From JANYJZ01 sp964523395 (GTDB lineage: Bacteria; Bacteroidota; Ignavibacteria; UBA10030; SZUA-254): a stretch of DNA of 64,000 nucleotides. The position numbers and the translations under genes are program-made. The stretch lies in the NCBI GenBank assembly GCA_964523395.1, contig CAZFXS010000002.1, forward strand, positions 310,001 to 374,000, written 5' to 3'. The first letter of the stretch is position 1, and each line of letters begins with the position of its first letter. This document shows positions 16,645-25,246 of this stretch, in pieces. The notes under the pieces were generated by a model, which ran no database searches, was not told the origin of the DNA, and was given only the letters and a program-made list of their open reading frames with translations.

Positions 16645-18102
16645 ATGTTCCTAACCCTGGTTCAAAAAGAACTCAAAAATGTACTCCTAAGCCCGAAATT
16701 TCCGGCGACGTTTATCGTTAGCGCAATACTGATTTTACTCAGCGTGTATATCGGGATCAGCGAATACCGCATCGCGGTAAAAAATTATGAAACCGCACAG
16801 CAACTGACCTCCCAGGAGCTCCGCGAGCAAACGCGTTGGACCGCGCTAAACAACAAAACGTACCGCACACCTGACCCGATGCAGATTTTTGTCTCTGGTG
16901 TTAATAACGATATCGGTCGCTGGTCGGGTATTAACCAGTTTAATCCCGTAAAACTCCGCCACAGCATTTATTCCGACGATCCGATTTTTGCTATTTTCCG
17001 ATTCGTTGATTTCAGTTTCATCGTACAAATCGTTTTTTCATTATTTGCCTTTCTCTTCACTTATGATGCTATTAATGGCGAAAAGGAGTCGGGAACGCTT
17101 GCCTTGACATTTTCAAATTCTGTTCCCCGTGCACAGTATCTTATTGCCAAGCTCGCCGGCTCATGGCTTGGGTTAGTTATCCCGCTGCTTATCCCGACCG
17201 CGCTTGCGGCGCTGATGGTGTTTCTCTTTAACATTCCGTTCGATTTCAGCCACTGGGTGAAATTTTTTTCGCTCCTTGGCGTATCTCTTCTCTATTTTAC
17301 ATTTTTCGTAACACTGGGATTGTGTTTCTCAGCGTTTACTAAACGTTCGAATGTTTCTTTTCTGCTTTGTCTCGTATCGTGGGTGCTGACAATTCTGATA
17401 TTACCGAGGGCAGGCGTCATTGTCGCAAGCCACATTGTTTCAGCACCGACAATCGCAGAAGTAGAAGCACAACAGGATGCGTTCGCCAAGGATAAATGGG
17501 AGCAGCATCATAAGGCATTCGAAGCGAAACTTCGGGAGCGGCAGGAAAAAATGGCTGGGATGTCGAAAGAAGAAGGTGAGCAATACGAGAATGAGCAGAT
17601 GTGGGGATGGATGGAAGAAGATGATGCGCGCCGGAAGCAAATGGAAAAGGAAATTGACGCATACGGTGTTAAACTTCAGGAAGATTTACGCAACCGAAAG
17701 GCGGAACAGGAACAGCTCGCGTTTACGCTGTCACGCTTCTCACCTGCATCAGCATATCAGCTCGCAGTCATGAGCATCGCCGGCACCGATATCAGGCTAA
17801 AAACACGTTACGAAGACGCGTTGCGCGCCTACCGCACTACGTTCAATGAGTTTACGGAGAAGAAACAGAAAGAAGCCGGCGACATCGGTGGCATTCGCAT
17901 TACTATGGATTCCGAAAAAGGAGTTTCCATCGACACCCCGCGCGAACAAGGAACACTGAACCTTACCGATATGCCACAATTCACGCCGGTTAGCCACGCC
18001 GCTATATTTCCCCTCGTTGACTTCGGCATACTTATGCTGATGGCTTTGCTTGTCTTCGCTGGTTCTGTTGTAGGATTTATGCGATACGATTTGCGAAGCT
18101 AA
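16645..18102 (+). CDS. ABC-2 family permease (copy 2)
   Basis: The 485-residue protein parallels the preceding permease in length and order of parts: helix at about 17-37, DAINGEKESGTLALTFSNSVPRAQYLIAKLAGS coupling region, five central helices, a Glu/Lys-rich coiled-coil section (about 270-365, QEKMAGMSKEEGEQYENEQ) and a final helix. The pair looks like an old tandem duplication. It ends the five-gene operon and is convergent with the T9SS protein gene at 18138. Confidence 0.88.
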   Translation: MFLTLVQKELKNVLLSPKFPATFIVSAILILLSVYIGISEYRIAVKNYETAQQLTSQELREQTRWTALNNKTYRTPDPMQIFVSGVNNDIGRWSGINQFNPVKLRHSIYSDDPIFAIFRFVDFSFIVQIVFSLFAFLFTYDAINGEKESGTLALTFSNSVPRAQYLIAKLAGSWLGLVIPLLIPTALAALMVFLFNIPFDFSHWVKFFSLLGVSLLYFTFFVTLGLCFSAFTKRSNVSFLLCLVSWVLTILILPRAGVIVASHIVSAPTIAEVEAQQDAFAKDKWEQHHKAFEAKLRERQEKMAGMSKEEGEQYENEQMWGWMEEDDARRKQMEKEIDAYGVKLQEDLRNRKAEQEQLAFTLSRFSPASAYQLAVMSIAGTDIRLKTRYEDALRAYRTTFNEFTEKKQKEAGDIGGIRITMDSEKGVSIDTPREQGTLNLTDMPQFTPVSHAAIFPLVDFGILMLMALLVFAGSVVGFMRYDLRS

Positions 18103-18106
18103 GCCT

Positions 18107-18132
18107 CACCGAGCCGTTATCCCGAATCGGTG
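18107..18132. terminator. Possible bidirectional terminator
   Basis: CACCGA (18107-18112) and TCGGTG (18127-18132) can pair in the 35-bp gap between two convergent genes. The stem is short, the loop 14 nt and there is no clear T-tract, so support is modest. Confidence 0.3.
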
Positions 18133-18137
18133 GATGG

Positions 18138-20690
18138 CTATTTAAGAATCAGCATCTTCTTTACACCGGAAAACGAAACCGTCGGATGAAGTGTGCTGAT
18201 TGCCGTCATGCGGTAAAAATAGACTCCGCTTGAAATATTTGTTGAATTCCAGGATGTCGAATGGAGACCTGCACCTTGGATTGCATCAACAAGTATCTCT
18301 ACCTTTTCACCAAATGTATTGTAGACCTCAAGGGTTATTCTTGACTCCTCGGCAATCTCATATGAAAGAGTCGTGCTTGGGTTAAATGGATTTGGGTAAT
18401 TTTGTTGCAATGAAAATATTCGTGGTACTCTTGGATTTTCCCCACCTCTCTCAACTGGAGGAGGAGGCGGAAATTCCGGCGTCGTAACAATCTTTATTCG
18501 GGAGGAAGCACTAAGCATCGAACTCGATGCCAGCATCAGTCCACCCGCCTGATCTGTCTTTACCCAATATCCTTTCCCCGGCTGTACGGTATCGGAAAAA
18601 AAATACCCATGATTATATCCAAAGAATTTGCTTGTAATCATTCCCGGCGGATCACTTATAATAGATTGAACAGGAACCGGCTGGGAAATCGAACCGATCA
18701 GATTCCAACCTTCTGAGACTAAAACTGTTTCACTTTCAGTCGGAAAACCTGAGATAGGAATATTGTCATTATTGGAAAATTTTATCCAGTAGCCAATACC
18801 GCTCCGAAGCACATTGTTGGGTTGATACTTTACACTGTCATCATATAAATATGCCTGCGAAACAGCAGAGGGAAAAAGAATCGAGACGGCGGAATCCACC
18901 GTTTTTACGGGCAACGAAATGATATTCCATTTTGCTACAACATCAATATTTGAAGGTGTTACAGGAAGAGGGATGGAAGACAACTCATTTGAGAACAAGC
19001 TTGATATCTGATTGTCATTAACTGCCTTGACGCGGACATAGTATCGTGTATAATTTGTCAGACCAGATATTGTCATTACAGTGTCATCAGCTGAAAATGC
19101 TGAATCAACCTCAAGTATGGGATTTGTTGCTGTGTCCATAAAGATACTATAGTGATCAAAATTTCCGATCACACTCTTGTTCCATCGAAGCGTGAGAGCA
19201 TTATTTCCTACCGTAGTTGAGATCAGAACTGGAGCCAGCGGAGCTCCTTCAATAAATGTTAGAGATTGATCTGCCGTCAAATTTACATAGTACTCAATCA
19301 ACCCCGACGGCCACTGAACTATGATTGAATCTATGCCTGTTGCATCTCCAAGCCCAAAATGAACATTAAGATTCTGGCTATTATATCCTGTTTGCCCTTG
19401 AATTTCCCGGAGTTGCCACCGTGCTATACCATTAATAGTGGCTCTGATCCGTATTCTTGTGCCAATTGCAGATTTATTTGACTGTGTTCCAATGCATTTC
19501 AATTTAATCCAGTGATTGCTGTTTCCATCGTTGTGATAGAGAAAGTTTTGTTGGTTCAACCTGTTCGCCACAAAGAGATCAAGAGAGCCGTCGTTATCAT
19601 AATCACCCCAAACGGCACCGAATGAATTTCCGCCATCATTGACAACCGAACCGGAGGTGATTTTTGTAAACGTGTAATCGGGATATCCGTCATTTTGATA
19701 AAGAAAGTTGTTCCCGCCGTCATTTCCGACAAAAAGATCGAGGTCACCATCGTTATCGTAATCTCCCCAGGCGCTGCCGACGGAATTTCCCCCATCGTTT
19801 GATTCGATTCCACCTAAAACCGGATCCAAAGAAAACGATGGATATCCAGAGTTATGATAGAGAACATTATTCTGGGCAAGAGTATTTGCAACAAATAAAT
19901 CAAGCACGCCATCGTTGTCATAATCACCCCAGCTGTTCCCTACCGAGGCTTTCCCGTCTGCAAGGACTATCCTGGTGAATATGTTATTACTGTTGTTTCG
20001 GTAGAGGTAATCGTTTTGGGCTCCGGCATTTCCCACAAACAGATCTGACAATCCGTCATTGTTAAAATCTGCCCACGAACCCGAAATTGAGAAGTTGGCA
20101 CCATCACCGATCGAAAGAAGTGTATCAATTTTTGTGAAAGTGTAATTTGGGGAACCGTTGTTATGATAGAAAAAATCATTGCCCTGAAAATTTACAATAT
20201 AAAGATCCAGATTACCATCCTTGTCCAAATCGACCCATGAGCTGCTGTTGGAATTTGCAATATCGGTTACTACTGCACCGCTTATAATCTTTACAAATCC
20301 AGTATCGCCTGTTCCTTTGTACAAAAAGTTGCCAAAGTTTTGCCTGTTTGTGACGAAGCAATCAACGATTCCATCACTGTCATAATCTCCCCAAGTACTT
20401 CCAATAGACGATCCACCATCATTCACGAACGCACCGCTGGTAACGCTGAAGAATCCCCCATTTCCGTCATTCAGATAGAGCACATTGTTTTGGCTTAATA
20501 AATTGCCGTTAGATACATAGAGATCCAGATATCCATCCTTATTTACATCTATCCAAGTACCGCCGCCGCTTTCAAGCTGATCACTTACCAAGGGATTGCC
20601 AGAGTAAGTAATTCTCGTGAATTGTGCAGACCCCGTTGAAAACCCGAGCAGCCAACAGGAGCAAAGCAAAATAATTTGTTGCGTTGTCAT
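18138..20690 (-). CDS. Secreted FG-GAP/VCBS repeat protein with ASPIC/UnbV and T9SS sorting domains
   Basis: The 850-residue protein has a signal peptide (LLCSCWLLGFSTGSAQ), about eight FG-GAP/VCBS-type repeats (residues 30-390) each with a Ca-binding-like loop DYDNDGxLDLF, an ASPIC/UnbV domain (about 400-470, SAIGTRIRIRATING and VQWPSG), an Fn3-like section (about 490-575), a middle domain typical of these secreted proteins, and a C-terminal T9SS sorting domain (about 770-850, QQNYPNPFNPSTTLSYEI). It probably folds as an extracellular Ca-binding beta-propeller. It is 16 bp downstream of a paralogue and should share its promoter and operator. Confidence 0.9.
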   Translation of the reverse strand: MTTQQIILLCSCWLLGFSTGSAQFTRITYSGNPLVSDQLESGGGTWIDVNKDGYLDLYVSNGNLLSQNNVLYLNDGNGGFFSVTSGAFVNDGGSSIGSTWGDYDSDGIVDCFVTNRQNFGNFLYKGTGDTGFVKIISGAVVTDIANSNSSSWVDLDKDGNLDLYIVNFQGNDFFYHNNGSPNYTFTKIDTLLSIGDGANFSISGSWADFNNDGLSDLFVGNAGAQNDYLYRNNSNNIFTRIVLADGKASVGNSWGDYDNDGVLDLFVANTLAQNNVLYHNSGYPSFSLDPVLGGIESNDGGNSVGSAWGDYDNDGDLDLFVGNDGGNNFLYQNDGYPDYTFTKITSGSVVNDGGNSFGAVWGDYDNDGSLDLFVANRLNQQNFLYHNDGNSNHWIKLKCIGTQSNKSAIGTRIRIRATINGIARWQLREIQGQTGYNSQNLNVHFGLGDATGIDSIIVQWPSGLIEYYVNLTADQSLTFIEGAPLAPVLISTTVGNNALTLRWNKSVIGNFDHYSIFMDTATNPILEVDSAFSADDTVMTISGLTNYTRYYVRVKAVNDNQISSLFSNELSSIPLPVTPSNIDVVAKWNIISLPVKTVDSAVSILFPSAVSQAYLYDDSVKYQPNNVLRSGIGYWIKFSNNDNIPISGFPTESETVLVSEGWNLIGSISQPVPVQSIISDPPGMITSKFFGYNHGYFFSDTVQPGKGYWVKTDQAGGLMLASSSMLSASSRIKIVTTPEFPPPPPVERGGENPRVPRIFSLQQNYPNPFNPSTTLSYEIAEESRITLEVYNTFGEKVEILVDAIQGAGLHSTSWNSTNISSGVYFYRMTAISTLHPTVSFSGVKKMLILK

Positions 20691-20706
20691 GCCATCATCT
20701 CGTCGG

Positions 20707-23700
20707 TTACTTTGAAAGGATCATTCTTTTAAATTCTAAAAAGCTGCCGGCAGCAAGTTTATAATAGTAGACACCGCTCGACAGATGATGGGCATTAAAC
20801 TGAATACTATGATCGCCCGCTTCTAATTCTTCTTCCAACAGTGTGGCAACTTCCCTACCAAGGATATCGAATATCTTTATCGTTGCCAGACCGGACATGG
20901 GAAGGCTAAACCTGATCTTTGTTTCCGGATTAAAGGGATTTGGGTAGTTCTGTTCTAATGAAAAATTCCCTGCGAAGAATTCAGATTCATCCCTTCCCTG
21001 AGTAAAGCTCAGTGTTACTTCGGCCGGTTTCTGGAATAGGTGCAACGTCTCTTTTGATGTGAGTACATTTGTTTTACCATTTATGGAAAGCTGAGCGTTT
21101 GTATTCTTTTGTAGCAATGGCCGAATGGTCAGCGGATAAAGAGCTGAGGAAATGACAATTGAATTTCGTTTTGTCATCCCTTCTTCTGCAAATACCGCAG
21201 ATGTTCCTTCTTCGTAGCGAACGTCAAATACTCCCGCTGGTGGAGCCGGAGGAAGCTCCCACAGATCCACCGAGTTCACAATCCGGCTTCCTCCGAAGTA
21301 TAGTATTTGCTCATGTCCACCAGCGTCTTGAATGACCAGAGAACTGAGGTCAGTCAATATTGTTTTGTTACTAAAACCGTTTGGGATCATCGCCTTGCCT
21401 GCGAACCCATGAAGCAGGGTCGATTGGTAGAACAAATCCCCATCGTCCGACATTTTCACCCAATACCCTTTTCCGGGTCTCAGCGAATCGCCAATCGCGT
21501 AACCGCCATCGTATCCAAATACTGAGGAACTAATAATTCCGGGGGGAATAGTTGAGAGCCCGTTTACACTTACCGGGGTTGACATGGCACCTATTAAATT
21601 CCAACCATGGTGCACGCGGATTCTGTCAGCGGAGCTCGATCCCGAAATCGTACGCTCCTGAGGATTCGAAAATTTTAACCAATACCCCTTGAGACCTTCC
21701 AATGAGTCGTTTTCGACATAGCCTGAATCAGCGCTGTATGAGTAAGCGGAGGTTATCGACAGAGGATAGAGAGAATCCTTCAGACTGTTAATTCCTGTTA
21801 ACGGAACGGAGACAATGTTCCATCGATCTGTGTTTTCCAAAATAACTGTTACCGATTCCGCTACAAAGTAGCGGACCTGTGACCAATCCCCCGTGACTGA
21901 CACCGTTCTTGCTCTCACACGCCAGTAATAGGTGGAATCAAGTGTAAGGGAGTCGACAGTGAGGGCCGAATCGGGAACATTATCTCCCTGGGTTACTAGT
22001 ACTGCGAACGTGCTGTCGCTTCCCACCTCCACGTCGTATCCCACCGCACCGCCAAGCGTCGCCCATCGAAGAACCACTGAAACAGGAAACTTTCCTCCAT
22101 CGGGAGGGAAAAGCAGCGTTGGCGGGATTACTTCGTTTGAAAATGATCGTACTTCTGACCATACTCCTTTATGGATATTCCCGGCAGATCGAACACGCCA
22201 GTAGTACGTGGAATTATTTGAAAGTATTGAGACTAACTTGATCGTATCCGAGACAAGGGAATCATTAATAACAAATCCGCCGGAGAATGTTGAATCTGTT
22301 GTTACCTGAATATGGTATGGTCTACCGTAGACATTACGCCTCCATCTGAGTAAGATCTCTGGAAGCTGGTTTAATTCCCCTTCGGCGGGAGTAAACAACA
22401 TAACGTCGCCAGAATCAGCTTCTGCCACGGTGAGATACTGATTGGGCTGTACGTTGGAAAACCGTTCAATAACCCCCGAGGGCCATTCAATCTTCAACGA
22501 ATCAATACTTGCCGCATCGGCAAATCCGAAGTGGGCGATCAATGAGTTTTGGCTATTGAAACTGTTTTGCGCGGAGATTTCACGTAGTTGCCAGGTTGGA
22601 ATCCCCTGAATGGTTGCGAAAGTCCAAATCTTTGTACCGATCGCTGACTTGTTGGAAATTGTCCCTATACACCGAATTCCCAACCAGCTGTTGCCGGAAG
22701 CTAGATCATTCCGGAAAAGCCCCTTCGCGCCGCCCGCTCCACTAACAAACAGATCTAGATCACCATCGCCGTCATAGTCACCAGCAGAAGCTCCATAGTG
22801 TGGTCCCGGAGAAGTGACCAGGGCTCCGCTCACAATTGTTGTAAACGATCCTCCACCGGTGTTCTCATAGTACCTGTTAGGGGACGTCCCGTCGTTTGTA
22901 ACGAAGCAGTCCATGTCGCCGTCGTTGTCAAAATCTTCCCAGACAGAAGAAAGGGAGTGGTCTACATGATTTACAATGTCGCCAACAGTAACTTTAACAA
23001 ATGACCCGCCGTCATTTCTGTACAGATCATTTTTTATCCCCGGTAATGCACCGCCGCCATAGTTGGTGATGTACACATCAAGATCACCATCATTGTCGTA
23101 ATCAATCCAATTGAATATCTGACCGTCACGACTGTCTGTGGCAATCACTCCCGTTGTTATTTTTTTGAAGAACGCGGTGCCCGTTTCCTTCAGCATATTT
23201 CGAAACAGATAATCTGGCAGAATGGTCCCATTAGCAGGCCCCGCACCGATAAACAAGTCCATGTCTCCGTCTCCGTCAAAATCAGACCAGGACGGAACCG
23301 TGTATGGTGCCGTGACACTTACCACCACACCGGTATCAATTCGCGTGAAAGTCCCGTCATGATTATTGTGGAAAAGTCGGTTTGGCGTAGAGATGCCTGC
23401 AAACCCAAATGCCGCAGCAATGACAACATCCGTGTAACCGTCATTATCATAATCAGCCCATGCACATCCCCATCCTTTATTTGCACTGCTGCTTCCAATA
23501 TCTCCGGAAGTTACCGCGGTGAATATTTCATTGCCGTCATTCCTGTACAGGATTGAACCATTTGGATTTCCACCGGAAATAAAACAATCGATATCTCCAT
23601 CGTTGTCAAAATCCGACCATGAGTTTGCGAACGCAGCACCCTGATTCGTAATGGCGGAGGTCAATTTGGTAAAGATTCCACCCCCTTCGTTGCGATACAG

Positions 23701-23901
23701 CGGACCTTGATTAATAAAGAGATCGAGCTTCCCATCATCATTCATATCAATCCAGCTTGCCCCAGTATAGGAGCCAGACTGAGAGCCCGGATCTGTGACA
23801 ATCGGATTGGCGACATCCGTAACCTTTGTGAAGTTAGTTTGTGAATGGAGTTGAGATATCACCAGAGACAAAAACAGCAACAGAATAGAGATTCGATTCA
23901 T
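20707..23901 (-). CDS. Large secreted VCBS/ASPIC-UnbV protein with T9SS sorting domain
   Basis: I use the ATG at 23901 (MNRISILLLFLSLVISQLHSQ, a clean signal peptide), giving 1064 residues. There are about eight FG-GAP/VCBS repeats (residues 20-400; DFDNDGDIDCF-type loops), an ASPIC/UnbV domain (about 415-490), two Fn3-like domains (about 510-690), a further beta-rich part and a T9SS sorting domain (EQNYPNPFNPETKIRFSLP, last 85 residues). It is a longer paralogue of the next gene. A TAACCC-ATAT-GGGTCA palindrome lies 66 bp upstream of the start. Confidence 0.9.
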   Translation of the reverse strand: MNRISILLLFLSLVISQLHSQTNFTKVTDVANPIVTDPGSQSGSYTGASWIDMNDDGKLDLFINQGPLYRNEGGGIFTKLTSAITNQGAAFANSWSDFDNDGDIDCFISGGNPNGSILYRNDGNEIFTAVTSGDIGSSSANKGWGCAWADYDNDGYTDVVIAAAFGFAGISTPNRLFHNNHDGTFTRIDTGVVVSVTAPYTVPSWSDFDGDGDMDLFIGAGPANGTILPDYLFRNMLKETGTAFFKKITTGVIATDSRDGQIFNWIDYDNDGDLDVYITNYGGGALPGIKNDLYRNDGGSFVKVTVGDIVNHVDHSLSSVWEDFDNDGDMDCFVTNDGTSPNRYYENTGGGSFTTIVSGALVTSPGPHYGASAGDYDGDGDLDLFVSGAGGAKGLFRNDLASGNSWLGIRCIGTISNKSAIGTKIWTFATIQGIPTWQLREISAQNSFNSQNSLIAHFGFADAASIDSLKIEWPSGVIERFSNVQPNQYLTVAEADSGDVMLFTPAEGELNQLPEILLRWRRNVYGRPYHIQVTTDSTFSGGFVINDSLVSDTIKLVSILSNNSTYYWRVRSAGNIHKGVWSEVRSFSNEVIPPTLLFPPDGGKFPVSVVLRWATLGGAVGYDVEVGSDSTFAVLVTQGDNVPDSALTVDSLTLDSTYYWRVRARTVSVTGDWSQVRYFVAESVTVILENTDRWNIVSVPLTGINSLKDSLYPLSITSAYSYSADSGYVENDSLEGLKGYWLKFSNPQERTISGSSSADRIRVHHGWNLIGAMSTPVSVNGLSTIPPGIISSSVFGYDGGYAIGDSLRPGKGYWVKMSDDGDLFYQSTLLHGFAGKAMIPNGFSNKTILTDLSSLVIQDAGGHEQILYFGGSRIVNSVDLWELPPAPPAGVFDVRYEEGTSAVFAEEGMTKRNSIVISSALYPLTIRPLLQKNTNAQLSINGKTNVLTSKETLHLFQKPAEVTLSFTQGRDESEFFAGNFSLEQNYPNPFNPETKIRFSLPMSGLATIKIFDILGREVATLLEEELEAGDHSIQFNAHHLSSGVYYYKLAAGSFLEFKRMILSK

Positions 23902-23967
23902 AACTTCCTCGTCAGACAAGCATCGTGTAATTTGTACCAAGGTACGGAGAAGATGAAAGCGGATAAA

Positions 23968-23983
23968 TAACCCATATGGGTCA
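23968..23983. promoter_or_regulatory. Palindromic operator copy 1 (TRACCC-N4-GGGTCA), upstream of VCBS pair
   Basis: TAACCC-ATAT-GGGTCA with 66 bp to the start at 23901. Read on the minus strand, the similarity to copy 2 extends beyond the palindrome: TGACCC[A/G]TATGGGT[T/C]A then TTTA[T/C]C and GCT. Its last three bases are the stop codon of the NTF2-like lipoprotein gene. Confidence 0.6.
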
Positions 23984-24475
23984 ATTCTTGGGTTTATTGT
24001 TCCACATTTGTTTCAGTATCATCCATTTATTTTGAACTTTTTTGCAAACAGTGATGAAATCACTTTCTGAAGAGCCAGATGACAATATTCTGCCACGCGA
24101 AACCACATCCCATTCGACCTCAGATTGGCCTTGCCAAAATGCAAATTGACGGTCAATTGTAAGTGAATCATTCAGATACTCAAATTTCGTAATGACGAAT
24201 ACAGTTTCTGCGGGAGAAAACCAGTATTGCCCGATCGCCTTCCTCCCTCTGATTGTCTTGCCCTTATTGTTTGGCGGAAGTATCTCGCTGTCTTCGCTAA
24301 AGAGATTCACCACAGCTAAGCTGTCGTTCTTCAACCAGTATTGTCTGTACTGGTCATGGAGAATATGCAGTGCATCAACATCCTGCTGACGTGGAGTACC
24401 CTCACCAGATTGTTCCCGGCACGAGACTATTGAGAGTAAAAGTGAGAGAGCAAGAATGAGTATCAGGTTCGTCAC
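23981..24475 (-). CDS. NTF2-like (SnoaL/DUF4440-type) lipoprotein
   Basis: The 164-residue protein has a signal sequence with a lipobox (LLLSIVSC, Cys at residue 19) and a single NTF2-like domain: ALHILHDQYRQYWLKNDSLAVVNLFSEDSEILPP, then GRKAIGQYW and a final VQNKWMILKQMW strand. Such domains act as small-molecule-binding or dimerisation modules; no catalytic set can be assigned. An operator palindrome lies 68 bp upstream, and the gene is probably its own transcription unit in the propeller-sensor regulon. Confidence 0.75.
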   Translation of the reverse strand: MTNLILILALSLLLSIVSCREQSGEGTPRQQDVDALHILHDQYRQYWLKNDSLAVVNLFSEDSEILPPNNKGKTIRGRKAIGQYWFSPAETVFVITKFEYLNDSLTIDRQFAFWQGQSEVEWDVVSRGRILSSGSSESDFITVCKKVQNKWMILKQMWNNKPKN

Positions 24476-24543
24476 GAAAAACTTCAGCTATACTTTAATG
24501 GAGGAATTCAAAGAAAGATAGAGAGAATACACGAGCAGGTAAA

Positions 24544-24559
24544 TGACCCATACGGGTCA
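24544..24559. promoter_or_regulatory. Palindromic operator copy 2, upstream of NTF2-like lipoprotein
   Basis: TGACCC-ATAC-GGGTCA is a perfect 6-bp inverted repeat with 4-bp centre, 68 bp from the start codon at 24475, nearly the same distance as copy 1 to its gene (66 bp). Confidence 0.6.
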
Positions 24560-24628
24560 ATTTATTTGGAACAGGGAATCGGGAACTGTAATGATTACAA
24601 AGAGATAGGATGTTCCGGGGTGATTACA

Positions 24629-25246
24629 CTACACAAGATTTTCTTTGATAGCTTTCGCTACTGCCTCTGACTTGGAATGAACCTCAAGTTTCTTATAAAT
24701 ACTTTTCAGATGACGTCTGACGGTTTCTTCACTGATTGAAAGCGATTCGCCAATCATTTTATAACTTTTTCCTTTGCACAATTGATGCAATACATCTGTT
24801 TCACGCGGTGTGAGAACAGGATCTGATTTTCTTTGGAACGAACCCACAACCATTCTCGCGATTTGCGTACTCATTGGGGATCCACCCTGCTTTACCTCCT
24901 TGATTGCCTCAAGAAGTCGTATAGTTGGGGTTTCTTTTACGAGATAACCGCATGCACCGGCACATAATGCCTCAAATACCATTTCATCATTCTCATGAAC
25001 CGTTAATACAATAATGTCAAGGTCGGGATGTTTTTCCTTAATCCTTCTGATACCTTCAATTCCGGACATACCCGGCAACCCAATATCCATCAATACCACA
25101 TCGGTCAACTCCTCATCCAACCCTTTGATGGCAGACATGCATTCACCGTAAGTATTCGTACACATAAATCCTTCGGTGCTGTTAATCAGCAGGGCAAGAC
25201 TGTCACGAATATCAACGTCATCTTCAACAATAGATACTGAAATCAT
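24629..25246 (-). CDS. NarL/LuxR-family response regulator
   Basis: The 205-residue protein has a receiver domain (VEDDVDIRD, phospho-Asp in VVLMDIGLPGMSG, Lys in LVKETPT) and a C-terminal LuxR helix-turn-helix (LTPRETDVLHQLCKGKSYKMIGE with SISEETVRRHLKSIYKKL). Its ATG overlaps the stop of the kinase gene by 4 bp (ATGA), which shows translational coupling. NarL-type proteins bind inverted repeats as dimers, so the three TRACCC-N4-GGGTCA sites around it are its probable targets, including its own operon. Confidence 0.95.
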   Translation of the reverse strand: MISVSIVEDDVDIRDSLALLINSTEGFMCTNTYGECMSAIKGLDEELTDVVLMDIGLPGMSGIEGIRRIKEKHPDLDIIVLTVHENDEMVFEALCAGACGYLVKETPTIRLLEAIKEVKQGGSPMSTQIARMVVGSFQRKSDPVLTPRETDVLHQLCKGKSYKMIGESLSISEETVRRHLKSIYKKLEVHSKSEAVAKAIKENLV

